Source: Anaerolineae bacterium
GTDB taxonomy: Bacteria > Chloroflexota > Anaerolineae > Aggregatilineales > Phototrophicaceae
Direction of reading: 5' to 3'
Length of the DNA stretch: 64,000 nucleotides
Assembly: GCA_022843385.1 (NCBI GenBank)
Contig: JALHNT010000034.1
Span: 1-64,000, forward strand
This document shows positions 9,082 through 17,360 of this stretch, one piece after another. Positions within the stretch are counted from its first letter, which is position 1. Every line of letters begins with the position of its first letter. A program made the position numbers and the translations under genes. The notes beneath the pieces were generated by a model. That model saw only the letters and a list, made by a program, of their open reading frames with translations, ran no database searches and was not told where the DNA came from.

Positions 9082-9405
9082 ATGCAGAAGATTAAAAAGG
9101 GTGACAAAGTCGAAGTCATCGCTGGCAAGGATCTGGGCGAACGGGGTGAAGTGGTCACCATGCTGCCCAAGGACGCCCGGCTGGTGGTGGCAGGCGTAAA
9201 CCTCGCCAAGAAACATGAAAAGGCTCGCCAGGCAGGCGCGCGTCAGATCCCGGCGCAGATCGTCGAGTTCAACGCCCCGCTGCACATCTCGAACGTGATG
9301 GTGGTTTGCCCTTCTTGTGATCAGGCGACGCGCGTCGGCTTCCGTTTCAAGGAAGATGGCATGAAGGTTCGGTTCTGCAAGAAGTGCAACGCGGACCTGG
9401 ACTAA
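9082..9405 (+). CDS. rplX: 50S ribosomal protein L24, zinc-ribbon form
   Basis: L24 is an assembly initiator of the 50S subunit with a KOW fold (KKGDKVEVIAGKDLGERG). The C-terminal half of this 107-residue protein carries CPSC and CKKC pairs, a likely zinc site found in a subset of bacterial L24 proteins. A good ribosome-binding site (GTAGGAGTAAG) precedes the start. Confidence 0.96.
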   Translation: MQKIKKGDKVEVIAGKDLGERGEVVTMLPKDARLVVAGVNLAKKHEKARQAGARQIPAQIVEFNAPLHISNVMVVCPSCDQATRVGFRFKEDGMKVRFCKKCNADLD

Positions 9406-9412
9406 GGAGCAA

Positions 9413-9964
9413 ATGACAATGGCAACACCGATCATTCTTGAGCGCTACCGCGACCAGGTCGTCCCGGCGCTGATGCAGGAATTCAAATACGACAATATCA
9501 TGCGGGTGCCACGCCTTCAGAAAGTCGTCGTCAATATCGGCCTGGGCGAAGCCAACGAAAACCCCAAGCTGATGGACGGGGCAGTGGAAGACCTGCGTAT
9601 TATCACCGGTCAGCAGCCGATCATCACCAAATCGAAGAAGAGCATCGCGACCTTCAAACTGCGCGAAGGCCGGGCGATTGGGGTGAAAGTGACGCTGCGC
9701 GGCGAACGCATGTGGTCATTCATGGATCGTCTGATGAATATTGCCCTGCCGCGTGTGCGCGATTTTCGTGGCATACCCGCCAAGATGGATGGGCGCGGCA
9801 ACTACACCCTGGGTCTGCGTGAACAGTTGATGTTCGCTGAGATTCAGTACGACAAAATCGACAAGGTGCGTGGCATGGAAATCACCATTGTCACCTCGGC
9901 CCAGACGGATGAGGAAGGCCGCCGTCTTCTGGCTCTGTTGGGTATGCCTTTCCAGAAGAACTAG
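9413..9964 (+). CDS. rplE: 50S ribosomal protein L5
   Basis: L5 binds 5S rRNA and contacts the P-site tRNA. The 183-residue product has the conserved MRVPRLQKVVVNIGLGEA segment and the KLREGRAIGVKVTLRG region. Two ATG codons are possible. The first (9413) is only three bases after the AAGGAG; the second (9419) has normal spacing and may be the real start. Confidence 0.96.
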   Translation: MTMATPIILERYRDQVVPALMQEFKYDNIMRVPRLQKVVVNIGLGEANENPKLMDGAVEDLRIITGQQPIITKSKKSIATFKLREGRAIGVKVTLRGERMWSFMDRLMNIALPRVRDFRGIPAKMDGRGNYTLGLREQLMFAEIQYDKIDKVRGMEITIVTSAQTDEEGRRLLALLGMPFQKN

Positions 9965-9976
9965 GGGACAAAAGAC

Positions 9977-10183
9977 ATGGCGAAAAGATCCATGGTGGCC
10001 CGTGAAACGCGACGTAAGTACAAGGTGCGCGTCCGTAACCGCTGCCAGTTCGTAGACCCATATTCCGGCAAGACCTGTGGACGCCCACGCGCGTACATCG
10101 GACGGTTCGGGCTGTGCCGCATTCACTTCCGTGAAATGGCGCTTCAGGGGAAGATCCCCGGCGTCGTCAAGTCAAGCTGGTAG
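9977..10183 (+). CDS. rpsN: 30S ribosomal protein S14, altered zinc motif
   Basis: S14 is a 30S head protein. The 68-residue length and the C-terminal KIPGVVKSSW are typical of the short zinc-type S14. The usual first CxxC pair is replaced: the first cysteine (CQFVD) and the next (TCGRP) are separated by about ten residues, and the second pair reads CRIH. Metal binding through three Cys and one His is still possible. The start ATG follows GGGGACAAAAGAC. Confidence 0.93.
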   Translation: MAKRSMVARETRRKYKVRVRNRCQFVDPYSGKTCGRPRAYIGRFGLCRIHFREMALQGKIPGVVKSSW

Positions 10184-10192
10184 GGGGGACGC

Positions 10193-10597
10193 ATGATTAG
10201 CGATCCAATTGGCGATATGCTGACGCGGATTCGGAATGCGCTGATGATCAACCGTCCGTCGGTTGAAGTGCCGCATTCGAAGCTGAAGGTTGAAATTGCT
10301 CGTATCCTCAAATCCGAAGGATACATTGAAGATTATGTCGTTGGCGAAGAAACGCCCGGACCGATCATTCATATCACGCTCAAGTATTATGGCTCACGGC
10401 GCGAACGCAAACCGGTGATCTCTCACCTGGAGCGCGTCAGCAAACCGGGACGCCGCATCTACAGCCCGCGCGCTGAACTGCCGCGTGTCATGAGTGGAAT
10501 GGGCATCGCCATCGTGACCACGCCCAAAGGCGTCATGACGGCGCAGCAGGCGCGGCGTGAAGGCGTGGGCGGCGAAGTGCTGTGCTACGTGTGGTAA
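10193..10597 (+). CDS. rpsH: 30S ribosomal protein S8
   Basis: S8 is a primary 16S rRNA-binding protein and in many bacteria represses the spc operon. The 134-residue product begins MISDPIGDMLTRIRNA and ends with the GGEVLCYVW motif typical of the family. It is tightly spaced after rpsN. Confidence 0.97.
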   Translation: MISDPIGDMLTRIRNALMINRPSVEVPHSKLKVEIARILKSEGYIEDYVVGEETPGPIIHITLKYYGSRRERKPVISHLERVSKPGRRIYSPRAELPRVMSGMGIAIVTTPKGVMTAQQARREGVGGEVLCYVW

Positions 10598-10609
10598 ACG
10601 AGGTGAGTC

Positions 10610-11155
10610 ATGTCACGTATTGGTAAGAAACCCATTCCGCTGCCCGCGAAAGTGACGGCCACCATCAATGGTCAGGAAGTCACCATCAAGGGGCCGAAGG
10701 GCGAATTGAAGCTGACGGTACATCCCGAAATGGCTGTCCGGCAGGAAGGTAACGAACTGCTGGTGGAACGCCCCACCGACCAGCGCCAGCACCGTGCGCT
10801 GCATGGTCTGACGCGGGCGCTGCTGGCGAACAATGTCCAGGGCGTTTCGGCGGGGTTCCGCCGCACCCTCAAGATCGAGGGCGTCGGTTACAACGGCGAT
10901 GTCAAGGGTAAGGACCTGGTGTTAAAGCTGGGCTTCTCGCACGAGGTGGTCATCAACCCACCGCCGGGCATCTCCTTCGTCGCCGAGGAAAAAGGGACGC
11001 TCATCCATATTGATGGCAGCGATAAACAGCTCATCGGTCAGGTGGCATCCAATATCCGCGAACTGCGTCCGCCGGAACCCTACCTGGGCAAGGGTGTGCG
11101 CTACAGCGATGAGATTATCCGCCGTAAAGCCGGTAAGGCTGGTAAGACGAAATAA
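10610..11155 (+). CDS. rplF: 50S ribosomal protein L6
   Basis: L6 binds 23S rRNA near the sarcin-ricin loop and the factor-binding site. The 181-residue product begins MSRIGKKPIPLP and contains the C-terminal PEPYLGKGVRYSDE signature. Both halves of the internally duplicated fold are present. Confidence 0.97.
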   Translation: MSRIGKKPIPLPAKVTATINGQEVTIKGPKGELKLTVHPEMAVRQEGNELLVERPTDQRQHRALHGLTRALLANNVQGVSAGFRRTLKIEGVGYNGDVKGKDLVLKLGFSHEVVINPPPGISFVAEEKGTLIHIDGSDKQLIGQVASNIRELRPPEPYLGKGVRYSDEIIRRKAGKAGKTK

Positions 11156-11217
11156 GCGGCAGGGCGCGGGTTGGTCGGCCAATCGAGCGCCTCACGCTGA
11201 ACACGGGAGTTTGAGTA

Positions 11218-11589
11218 ATGCCTACAGTAACCGAGAAAAAAGCTGCATCGCGGAGCCGCCGTCATGCTCGCGTCCGCGCCATTGTCAAAGGCACGCCGCA
11301 GCGCCCGCGCCTGAACGTCTACCGCAGCCTGGATAACATTTATGCCCAGGTCATCGATGATGTGGCCGGCAAGACCCTGGTTTCGGCTTCGACCATTGAT
11401 CGCGAAGTGTCGAAACAGTTGACCGATAAGAACAAGAGTGAAGCGGCCAAGCTCGTCGGCAAGGTGCTGGCTGAACGCGCTAAGGGCGCTGGCATCACCA
11501 CCGTCGTCTTTGATCGCGGCGGCTACCGCTATCATGGTCGTGTGGCGGCGCTGGCTGAAGGCGCTCGCGAAGGCGGACTAGAGTTTTAG
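11218..11589 (+). CDS. rplR: 50S ribosomal protein L18
   Basis: L18 binds 5S rRNA together with L5. The 123-residue product has the RPRLNVYRSLDNIYAQVIDD core and the C-terminal FDRGGYRYHGRV motif. The 62-base gap from rplF is longer than average here and ends in GGGAGTTTGAGTA ahead of the ATG. Confidence 0.97.
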   Translation: MPTVTEKKAASRSRRHARVRAIVKGTPQRPRLNVYRSLDNIYAQVIDDVAGKTLVSASTIDREVSKQLTDKNKSEAAKLVGKVLAERAKGAGITTVVFDRGGYRYHGRVAALAEGAREGGLEF

Positions 11590-11607
11590 TACGGTTGGAG
11601 AACCATT

Positions 11608-11946
11608 ATGCCTGAAGAGACAACCCAAAAGAAAAGACGCCGTCGCGGTGGCGGGGCTGGCAGCCCTGAAGGCGGCGAAGGCGGCGAATCAGCCGAACAA
11701 AAGGCGCGCCGCGAACGAGGCGGAGGCGACCGCCGCGAGCGTGAAGAAGACCGTGAAGAACTTGATGAACGCGTCGTCGATATCAAGCGCGTCGCCAAAG
11801 TTATCAAGGGTGGCCGCCGCTTTGCTTTCCGCACAGTGGTGATCGTCGGCGACAACAAGGGGCGCGTCGGCGTCGGTATCGGCAAGGCACGTGGCGTGCC
11901 GGATAGCATCCGCAAGGGTGCCGACCGCGCTCGCCGGGTAATTTAA
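11608..11946 (+). CDS. rpsE: Ribosomal protein S5, N-terminal part
   Basis: S5 shapes the mRNA entry site and contributes to decoding fidelity. This 112-residue reading frame holds a charged, low-complexity N-terminal extension of about 50 residues and then the complete S5 double-stranded-RNA-binding-like domain (VAKVIKGGRRFAF through GKARGVPDSIRKG). An in-frame TAA at 11944-11946 ends it just after ARRVI, where S5 normally runs on into the C-terminal domain. The rest of S5 follows in the same frame. A sequencing indel cannot explain this because the frame is unchanged. It is either a substitution (real or error) or a genuine two-piece protein. Confidence 0.9.
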   Translation: MPEETTQKKRRRRGGGAGSPEGGEGGESAEQKARRERGGGDRREREEDREELDERVVDIKRVAKVIKGGRRFAFRTVVIVGDNKGRVGVGIGKARGVPDSIRKGADRARRVI

Positions 11947-11949
11947 AAG

Positions 11950-12255
11950 GTGTCGCTGGCCGGGACGACCATCCCCCACATGGTGACGGCGGAATACGGT
12001 GGCGCGCGTGTGCTGCTGCGTCCCGCTGCCCCCGGTACCGGTGTGGTCGCTGGCGGTGGTGTCCGTGCAGTGCTGGAAGCGGTCGGCGTGCGCGATGTGT
12101 TGAGCAAGAGCCAGGGCAGCAGCAATCTGCTGAATGTCACCATGGCGACGCTGGCGGCGCTGCAAATGCTGCGCACCCCGCAGGAGATTGCATCCATTCG
12201 CGGCAAAGACGTGAATGATCTGGTGCCGTTCTGGGAGCGGAAGAAGAATGACTAA
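11950..12255 (+). CDS. rpsE: Ribosomal protein S5, C-terminal part
   Basis: This frame carries the whole C-terminal domain of S5: LAGTTIPHMV, then GTGVVAGGGVRAVLE and LNVTMATLAAL. It lies in the same frame as the N-terminal piece. Translation could restart at the GTG at 11950, three bases after the upstream TAA, with AAAAGG directly before it. That is too close for a standard ribosome-binding site, so termination-reinitiation is the likelier route. The end overlaps the rpmD start by eight bases. No other S5 gene is visible in the window. Confidence 0.88.
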   Translation: MSLAGTTIPHMVTAEYGGARVLLRPAAPGTGVVAGGGVRAVLEAVGVRDVLSKSQGSSNLLNVTMATLAALQMLRTPQEIASIRGKDVNDLVPFWERKKND

Positions 12256-12436
12256 GAAACTGCACGTCACACTGGTGAGAAGCGCCATTGGTTTTGACCA
12301 GACGCAAAAGGCAACGGTGCGCGGCCTGGGTCTGACCAAGCTGCACAAAACAGTGGTGCACAATGATACGCCGCAGATTCGTGGCATGATCTATAAAGTT
12401 CGCCATCTGCTGCGGGTGGAGGAAGTGGAAGCATGA
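12248..12436 (+). CDS. rpmD: 50S ribosomal protein L30
   Basis: L30 is a small 50S protein. From the ATG at 12248 the product is 62 residues, with LHVTLVRSAIGFDQTQKATVRGLGL-type spacing (typical IG...Q..T...LGL pattern) and a slightly longer than usual C-terminus. The start overlaps the end of the S5 C-terminal frame and the stop overlaps the rplO ATG. Confidence 0.95.
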   Translation: MTKKLHVTLVRSAIGFDQTQKATVRGLGLTKLHKTVVHNDTPQIRGMIYKVRHLLRVEEVEA

Positions 12437-12960
12437 AGCTGCACGATTTACGTTCACCCGCTGGTGCGCGGCGCAAGCGCAAGCGTGTCGCGCGTGGTCA
12501 TGGTGCCGGTCAGGGTACTTACGCCGGTCGCGGTATCAAGGGCCAGGGCTCGCGCGGTAGCGGCAAGATTGCCGGCTACTTTGAAGGCGGTCAGATGCCG
12601 TTGGTGCGCAAGCTGCCGTTCAAGCGCGGTTTCAACAACATCTTCCGCGTCTACTACCAGGAAGTCCGGTTGGATCGACTGGCAAGCCGTTTTGAGGATG
12701 GCGCGGTTGTTACGCCCAAGCTCCTGGCTGAAGTCGGTCTGATCCGCGATGGACTCAAGCCCGTGGTCGTCATGGGCAATGGCGAAGCCATCAGCAAGAA
12801 GCTGACGGTGCGCGCTCATCGTGTCACCAAAGGCGCTGAAGAGAAGATCAAGGCTGCCGGTGGCAGTGTCGAGGTTATACCGGTGCTGATTAAGGGCATC
12901 CGCTCGACTTATCGCAAGCTGCGTAAAGCCGAGGTCGCCAAGATTTACGGTAATGAGTAA
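12433..12960 (+). CDS. rplO: 50S ribosomal protein L15
   Basis: L15 is a late-assembly 50S protein. The 175-residue product begins MKLHDLRSPAGARRKRKRVARG and has the glycine-rich GRGIKGQGSRGSG loop and the RGFNN motif. It is the last gene before a clear intrinsic terminator. Confidence 0.97.
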   Translation: MKLHDLRSPAGARRKRKRVARGHGAGQGTYAGRGIKGQGSRGSGKIAGYFEGGQMPLVRKLPFKRGFNNIFRVYYQEVRLDRLASRFEDGAVVTPKLLAEVGLIRDGLKPVVVMGNGEAISKKLTVRAHRVTKGAEEKIKAAGGSVEVIPVLIKGIRSTYRKLRKAEVAKIYGNE

Positions 12961-12967
12961 CGAGTGA

Positions 12968-12997
12968 GGGCGAGGCTGGTGACGGTCTCGCCCTTTT
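12968..12997 (+). terminator. Intrinsic terminator after rplO
   Basis: GGGCGAG (12968-12974) pairs with CTCGCCC (12987-12993) across a 12-base loop and is followed by TTTT. It separates the ribosomal protein genes from secY, which therefore needs its own promoter. Confidence 0.85.
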
Positions 12998-13091
12998 GGA
13001 TACGGGTGGTCCGTAACCTCACCCCGATCTTCTTCTTATGGTCTGCAAATGAGAGACAGCCGGCGTGAAGTAGCAAACCTGCCCGGCGGGG

Positions 13092-13100
13092 TGATACAAT
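13092..13100 (+). promoter_or_regulatory. Probable secY promoter, extended -10
   Basis: TGATACAAT contains an extended -10 (TG, one base, TACAAT at 13095-13100) 40 bases before the secY start and after the rplO terminator. No good -35 box is visible, which fits an extended -10 promoter. Confidence 0.5.
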
Positions 13101-13140
13101 CAGCCCTCACTCGTTGCAGTGTTTTTGGAGGACTCCATTC

Positions 13141-14469
13141 ATGTTGTTAGCTGATGGACTTCGTAATGCGTGGCGGCTGCCCGACCTGCGCACCAAGCTG
13201 TTGATTGTGGGCTTCATCCTGGTGATCTACCAGTTTGGCGCACACATTCCGGTAGTGGGTGTAGATCCGACGGCGCTGCAACAACTGCTGGAGGGACAGT
13301 CCGGCGGTCTGATCGGCACCCTGAACCTGCTCTCCGGGGGTGCGGTTCGTAACTTCAGCATTCTGGCGATGGGCGTTTACCCCTATATCACCGCCCAGAT
13401 CATCATTCAACTACTCGTCCCGCTGGTTCCCCGCCTGGAAGCCATGCAGCGCGAACCCGGTGGTCAGGAAAAGATTCAGCGTTACACCTATTTCCTGGCG
13501 ATCCCGATGGCGGTGTTGCAGGCCATTGGTCAGATCAACATCTTCGGCACGCTGGGTGGTGCGCCCATCATTCCCGGCTTCGGCTCCGATTTCCTGCTGA
13601 CGATAGCGGTCATCGCCACCATGACGGCTGGCACGATGTTCGCCATCTGGCTCGGTGAACTCATCACCGAACAGGGCATCGGCAACGGGTTGTCGATCAT
13701 CATTTTCTCCGGCATCGTGGCGCAGGCGCCGACCAATATGGCGCAGCTCCTCACCGGCAGCACCCAGCCGATCTATAACCTGATCCTGTTCATCGCCATC
13801 ACGCTCCTCAGCCTGATCATCATCATCATCATCTACGAAGGCGTGCGCCGTATTCCGGTGCAGTATGGCAAGCGGGTACGCGGTCGCAAGCAGTATGGCG
13901 GTGGCAGCACCCACATTCCGCTGAAGGTCAACGCTGTCGGCATGATCCCGCTCATCTTCGCCCAGTCGATCATCACCTTCCCGGCCATTCTGGTCAATCT
14001 GTTCCCGGCTGGCCCGGTGCGCGATGAGATCACCCGCACCTTCGGCAACCATCAGGGATTGCTCTACTGGGGAACGTATTTCCTGCTGGTGGTGGGCTTC
14101 ACCTTCATCTATACCGACATCATGGTATCGCAGCAGAATCTCTCCGAGCAGTTGCAGCGCAACGGCGGCTTCATCCCCGGCATCCGTCCTGGCAAACGCA
14201 CCCAGGAATACATCCAGCGGGTGACGCGCCGGATCACGCTGGTCGGGGCGCTGTTCCTGGGCGGTGTTGCCATCCTGCCCGGTGTGGTAGACCTGCTCAA
14301 TCGTATCATCTTCCCGACAGAAGCCATCGCCGGTAACAGCGTCGCCAGCAATGCCGCGCTGGTGATCGGTGGATCGGGTCTCATCATCGTGGTCGGCGTA
14401 GTGATCGAAACGATGCGCCAGATCGAAGCGCAACTGGTCATGCGTAACTACGAAGGATTCATGAACTAG
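13141..14469 (+). CDS. secY: Preprotein translocase subunit SecY
   Basis: SecY is the membrane channel of the Sec system. The 442-residue product has ten hydrophobic segments, the plug region after QFGAHIPVVGVD, and the cytoplasmic loop with RRIPVQYGKR and STHIPLKVN. The ATG at 13141 lies eight bases after GGAGG. An upstream TTG (13114) is in frame but would place the ribosome-binding site inside the coding sequence. adk and map follow, as in most spc operons. Confidence 0.97.
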   Translation: MLLADGLRNAWRLPDLRTKLLIVGFILVIYQFGAHIPVVGVDPTALQQLLEGQSGGLIGTLNLLSGGAVRNFSILAMGVYPYITAQIIIQLLVPLVPRLEAMQREPGGQEKIQRYTYFLAIPMAVLQAIGQINIFGTLGGAPIIPGFGSDFLLTIAVIATMTAGTMFAIWLGELITEQGIGNGLSIIIFSGIVAQAPTNMAQLLTGSTQPIYNLILFIAITLLSLIIIIIIYEGVRRIPVQYGKRVRGRKQYGGGSTHIPLKVNAVGMIPLIFAQSIITFPAILVNLFPAGPVRDEITRTFGNHQGLLYWGTYFLLVVGFTFIYTDIMVSQQNLSEQLQRNGGFIPGIRPGKRTQEYIQRVTRRITLVGALFLGGVAILPGVVDLLNRIIFPTEAIAGNSVASNAALVIGGSGLIIVVGVVIETMRQIEAQLVMRNYEGFMN

Positions 14470-14514
14470 CGCTCAGCCGCCAGTCGTCTTCCTTTCGTAA
14501 TCGGATTCTCTTTC

Positions 14515-14542
14515 GTAGGGGCGCAGCCAGTCTGCGCCCTTT
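14515..14542 (+). terminator. Hairpin after secY
   Basis: GGGCGCAG (14519-14526) pairs with CTGCGCCC (14532-14539) over a five-base loop, followed by TTT. It begins with GTAGGGGCG, the same opening as palindromic repeats elsewhere in the window (21669, 57832, 59378), so it may be a repeat that also works as a terminator. Confidence 0.55.
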
Positions 14543-14568
14543 GCGCTTACAGACATCGAGGTACAGTC

Positions 14569-15273
14569 ATGGGACTCTATATCATTCTCATAGGTGTGCA
14601 GGGAGCAGGCAAAGGCGTTCAGGCACAGTTCATCACGCGCGACTACGGCATCCCCCAGATTTCGACGGGCGATCTGTTCCGCGCTATGAAGACCCGCACC
14701 GACGCGCTGGCGCAGGAAATCCAGCGCATCATGGCCGAGGGCAAACTGATCTCGGATGACATCACCAATCGCGTGGTCGAGGAACGCTTGCAGCAGCCGG
14801 ATGTCGCCCATGGCGCGATCTTCGACGGCTACCCGCGCACCCCGGATCAGGCGGCCTGGCTGGAACAGCATCTGGCGAAAAAAGGGGAAAAGATCGGGGC
14901 TGTGTTATATATGAAACTGGATTTTTACGATGCCTTCCGTCGGGCTTTCGGTCGCGTTCGGGCAGCTTCCGGCGATGCGTTTAATGTCTATTCACAGGCC
15001 GAAGCCATCGAGTGGAAGTGGGTTGACCACCCGGAGAAAGCCCATCCCCCCCGGCTGGAGGCGTGGCTGAAGGGCAGCAATGAGAAGCTGGAGCGTCGCC
15101 CGGATGATGCCAGCGCCGACGCCATCATCAAGCGCATTGATATTTTCCGCGCCACCACCGCGCCGCTGCTGGATTATTATCGGGCGAAGGGGCTGGTGCA
15201 CGAAGTCGATGCCGCCGCTTCGATTGAAGCCGTCACCGATCAGATCAAGTCTATCCTGGATACGCTACGATGA
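14569..15273 (+). CDS. adk: Adenylate kinase
   Basis: Adenylate kinase interconverts ATP plus AMP and two ADP. The 234-residue product has a P-loop (GVQGAGKG, residues 9-16), the AMP-binding STGDLFR and GYPRTPDQA motifs, and the RPDD motif after the LID. Two things are odd. Valine replaces the threonine that usually follows GKG. The LID region is long and unusual, with no zinc cysteines. Position between secY and map supports the call. The stop overlaps the map start by four bases. Confidence 0.92.
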   Translation: MGLYIILIGVQGAGKGVQAQFITRDYGIPQISTGDLFRAMKTRTDALAQEIQRIMAEGKLISDDITNRVVEERLQQPDVAHGAIFDGYPRTPDQAAWLEQHLAKKGEKIGAVLYMKLDFYDAFRRAFGRVRAASGDAFNVYSQAEAIEWKWVDHPEKAHPPRLEAWLKGSNEKLERRPDDASADAIIKRIDIFRATTAPLLDYYRAKGLVHEVDAAASIEAVTDQIKSILDTLR

Positions 15274-16073
15274 CCAGCCGACCACCGTTCACCCTCAAAA
15301 CGGCTGAAGAAATCGCCATCATGCGCGAGGCCGGACGCATCACCGCCCGTGCGCTACAAGCCATGCGCGAAGCCGTCCGCCCTGGTGTGAATACCCAGAC
15401 GCTCAACGATCTGGCCGAGCAGGTCATCCGCGATCATGGCGCGACGCCCGCCTTCCTCAACTATCGCGGGCTGGATGGCAAAGCGCCGCCTTTCCCCTCG
15501 ACCATCACTGCCTGCATCAACGAAGAACTGGTGCATGGCATCCCCAGCCCGACGCGCATCCTGAAGGAAGGCGACATCATCAGCCTGGATACCGCCTGTT
15601 TCTATCAGGGCTATATCGGCGACGCCGCCTTCACCGTTGGCGTCGGCGAGATCAATCCCCAGGTGCAGCGCCTGCTCGATGTGACCGAGAAGTCGCTGTA
15701 TGTCGGCATCAATGCCTCGCTGGCGAAGAACACCATGCGCGATGTCGCCCAGGCGATCCAGCGCTTTGTCGAGGGGCATGGCTACAGTGTGGCGCGGGGT
15801 TATACCGGGCATGGCATCGGCAAGACGATGCACGAGGAACCGGAAGTGCCCAACTGGTGGTCACGACGGCTGGAAGGGCGGGGGCTGACCAACACCCAAC
15901 TGCGCCCCGGCATGACCTATGCCCTGGAGCCGATGGTGATTGCCGGACGGGGGACAGTGGTGGAGTTGAGCGACGGCTGGACAGTGGCGACCAAAGACCG
16001 GTCGCTCTGCGCCCATTTCGAACACAGTATCGTCGTCACCGAAGGCGAACCGCAAATCCTGACGCTGCTGTGA
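15270..16073 (+). CDS. map: Methionine aminopeptidase, type I
   Basis: This metalloenzyme removes the initiator methionine from new proteins. The 267-residue product shows the type I pattern: IAIMREAGRI, a NEELVHGIPSP histidine, DTACFYQGYIGDAAFTV with two metal-binding aspartates, GHGIG, and EPMV near the end. A ten-residue stretch around NWWSRRLEGRG is an insertion relative to common forms. It overlaps adk by four bases. The usual infA-rpmJ-rpsM-rpsK-rpoA continuation is absent after it. Confidence 0.95.
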   Translation: MTSRPPFTLKTAEEIAIMREAGRITARALQAMREAVRPGVNTQTLNDLAEQVIRDHGATPAFLNYRGLDGKAPPFPSTITACINEELVHGIPSPTRILKEGDIISLDTACFYQGYIGDAAFTVGVGEINPQVQRLLDVTEKSLYVGINASLAKNTMRDVAQAIQRFVEGHGYSVARGYTGHGIGKTMHEEPEVPNWWSRRLEGRGLTNTQLRPGMTYALEPMVIAGRGTVVELSDGWTVATKDRSLCAHFEHSIVVTEGEPQILTLL

Positions 16074-16234
16074 AAGGAGAAAGCGCGGCGTGCAAAGTTC
16101 CTGGTTGCCATTTGATGGCACAGCGACCAGAATGATGGTTGGGGGGAAAGTGCGCTTATCGATTTCCCGCTGGCTGGGCGGCTTCAGCCCCCAACCGTTT
16201 CATTGGAAATAGACTCTTTACAAAGGACAATCGC

Positions 16235-16948
16235 ATGAACATTGTTTGCGTGGGCGCTCATCAGGACGATATTGAGGTCAACTGTTCCGGGACGCTGCTG
16301 AAGTACCGGCAGAAGGGCGATGTCAACATCACCATCGTCGTCCTCTCCAACGGCGACAAAGGATCACAGCACAATCCCTCCATGCCCTATGAAGAAGTGA
16401 CGCGGATGCGCAATGCCGAAGCGACCCGCGTGGCCGAGGCGCTGGGGGGCCGCTATATCTGCATGGGGCAGCCCGATGAATACATCCGCGATACCGACGA
16501 GGCGCGCAACCAACTGGTCGATATTCTGCGGGAAGCCCAGGCCGATGTCGTCTTCACCCTGCCGCCAGTGGACTACAACACCGATCATATGGTCACCAGC
16601 CAGATCACCTTTCATGCCGTGATGCTGGCCGCGGTGCAGACCATCTTCACCGATCATGACCCGCTGCCGACCACGCCGGTGACGTATTACATGGAGAGCG
16701 TCGTCGGTCTGGAGTGGCAACCGACCCATTATGTGGACATCAGCGATGTGTTCGAGCAGAAGTGTGAGCTGCTGCGGATGCACACCAGCCAGATGCTCAA
16801 TGCCGAGCGCTTTGGCGGTTTGGATCTGGTCAAGGTGGCGCAGATTGTCGGGGCGTATCGCGGGATGCAGTGCCGTGTCGAATATGCCGAAGGTTTCAAG
16901 CCGGTGTTGGCCTGGCCGCGCGTGCGCCCCGGCACAATGCTGCCGTAA
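16235..16948 (+). CDS. PIG-L/LmbE-type deacetylase
   Basis: This family hydrolyses N-acetyl groups from sugars or related small molecules with a zinc ion. The 237-residue product has AHQDD (residues 8-12; the family motif is AHPDDE), and an HM-type zinc histidine in DYNTDHMVTSQ, fitting a zinc site. The ATG at 16235 follows AAAGGACAATCGC. The substrate cannot be told from sequence. The gene stands alone between map and the opposite-strand membrane gene. Confidence 0.85.
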   Translation: MNIVCVGAHQDDIEVNCSGTLLKYRQKGDVNITIVVLSNGDKGSQHNPSMPYEEVTRMRNAEATRVAEALGGRYICMGQPDEYIRDTDEARNQLVDILREAQADVVFTLPPVDYNTDHMVTSQITFHAVMLAAVQTIFTDHDPLPTTPVTYYMESVVGLEWQPTHYVDISDVFEQKCELLRMHTSQMLNAERFGGLDLVKVAQIVGAYRGMQCRVEYAEGFKPVLAWPRVRPGTMLP

Positions 16949-17360
16949 GGTCATTACAGGGAGGTAAGGCTCTACTTTCCTCCCAACCCTCACGCTTGCT
17001 TGAGGCGCTCGCAGCCCGCACAGAGAGAAAGGGGAAGTCAAAGCCCCTCTCTCTGCAAATCCTATAGGCCCCATCAGCGATGAAGACCAACTCCCAGGCC
17101 AGAGCTGATCAACTCGGTTTTGAGCGCTGTGACAAACGTCATCCCCGCCCTAATCCGACAAGCGAGAATGACGAGTCTGCGGTATAGTGTTGCCCCACTA
17201 TCCGTACTTGTTATGGTCAGCGGCGCGCCAGAAATGAGCCTGTTCAGTCAGCATCATACGGCTTCCCCTTTTGCTCGCATCATAGCAGAAGCCGCGGCCT
17301 GGCGGTGAGTCCATCTGGGGTCCAACAGGGGTGTTGGTGGCACCCCTGATGGAATCTGTT
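16949..17360. other. Intergenic region with hairpin repeats
   Basis: About 410 bases without a convincing gene. It contains a GGGAGGTAAGGCTC / CTTTCCTCCC inverted pair (16960-16988), an AGAGAGAAAGGGG / CCCCTCTCTCT hairpin (17021-17053), and further low-complexity sequence. A GGTGCCACC-type hairpin (17331-17345) may end the opposite-strand gene. Small ORFs here overlap these repeats and look spurious. Confidence 0.5.

Noticed and set aside
11947..11949. Stop-codon reassignment or selenocysteine/pyrrolysine-like recoding at the S5 stop
   Set aside because: The stop is TAA, which ends several intact essential genes in the window; no recoding structure was seen.
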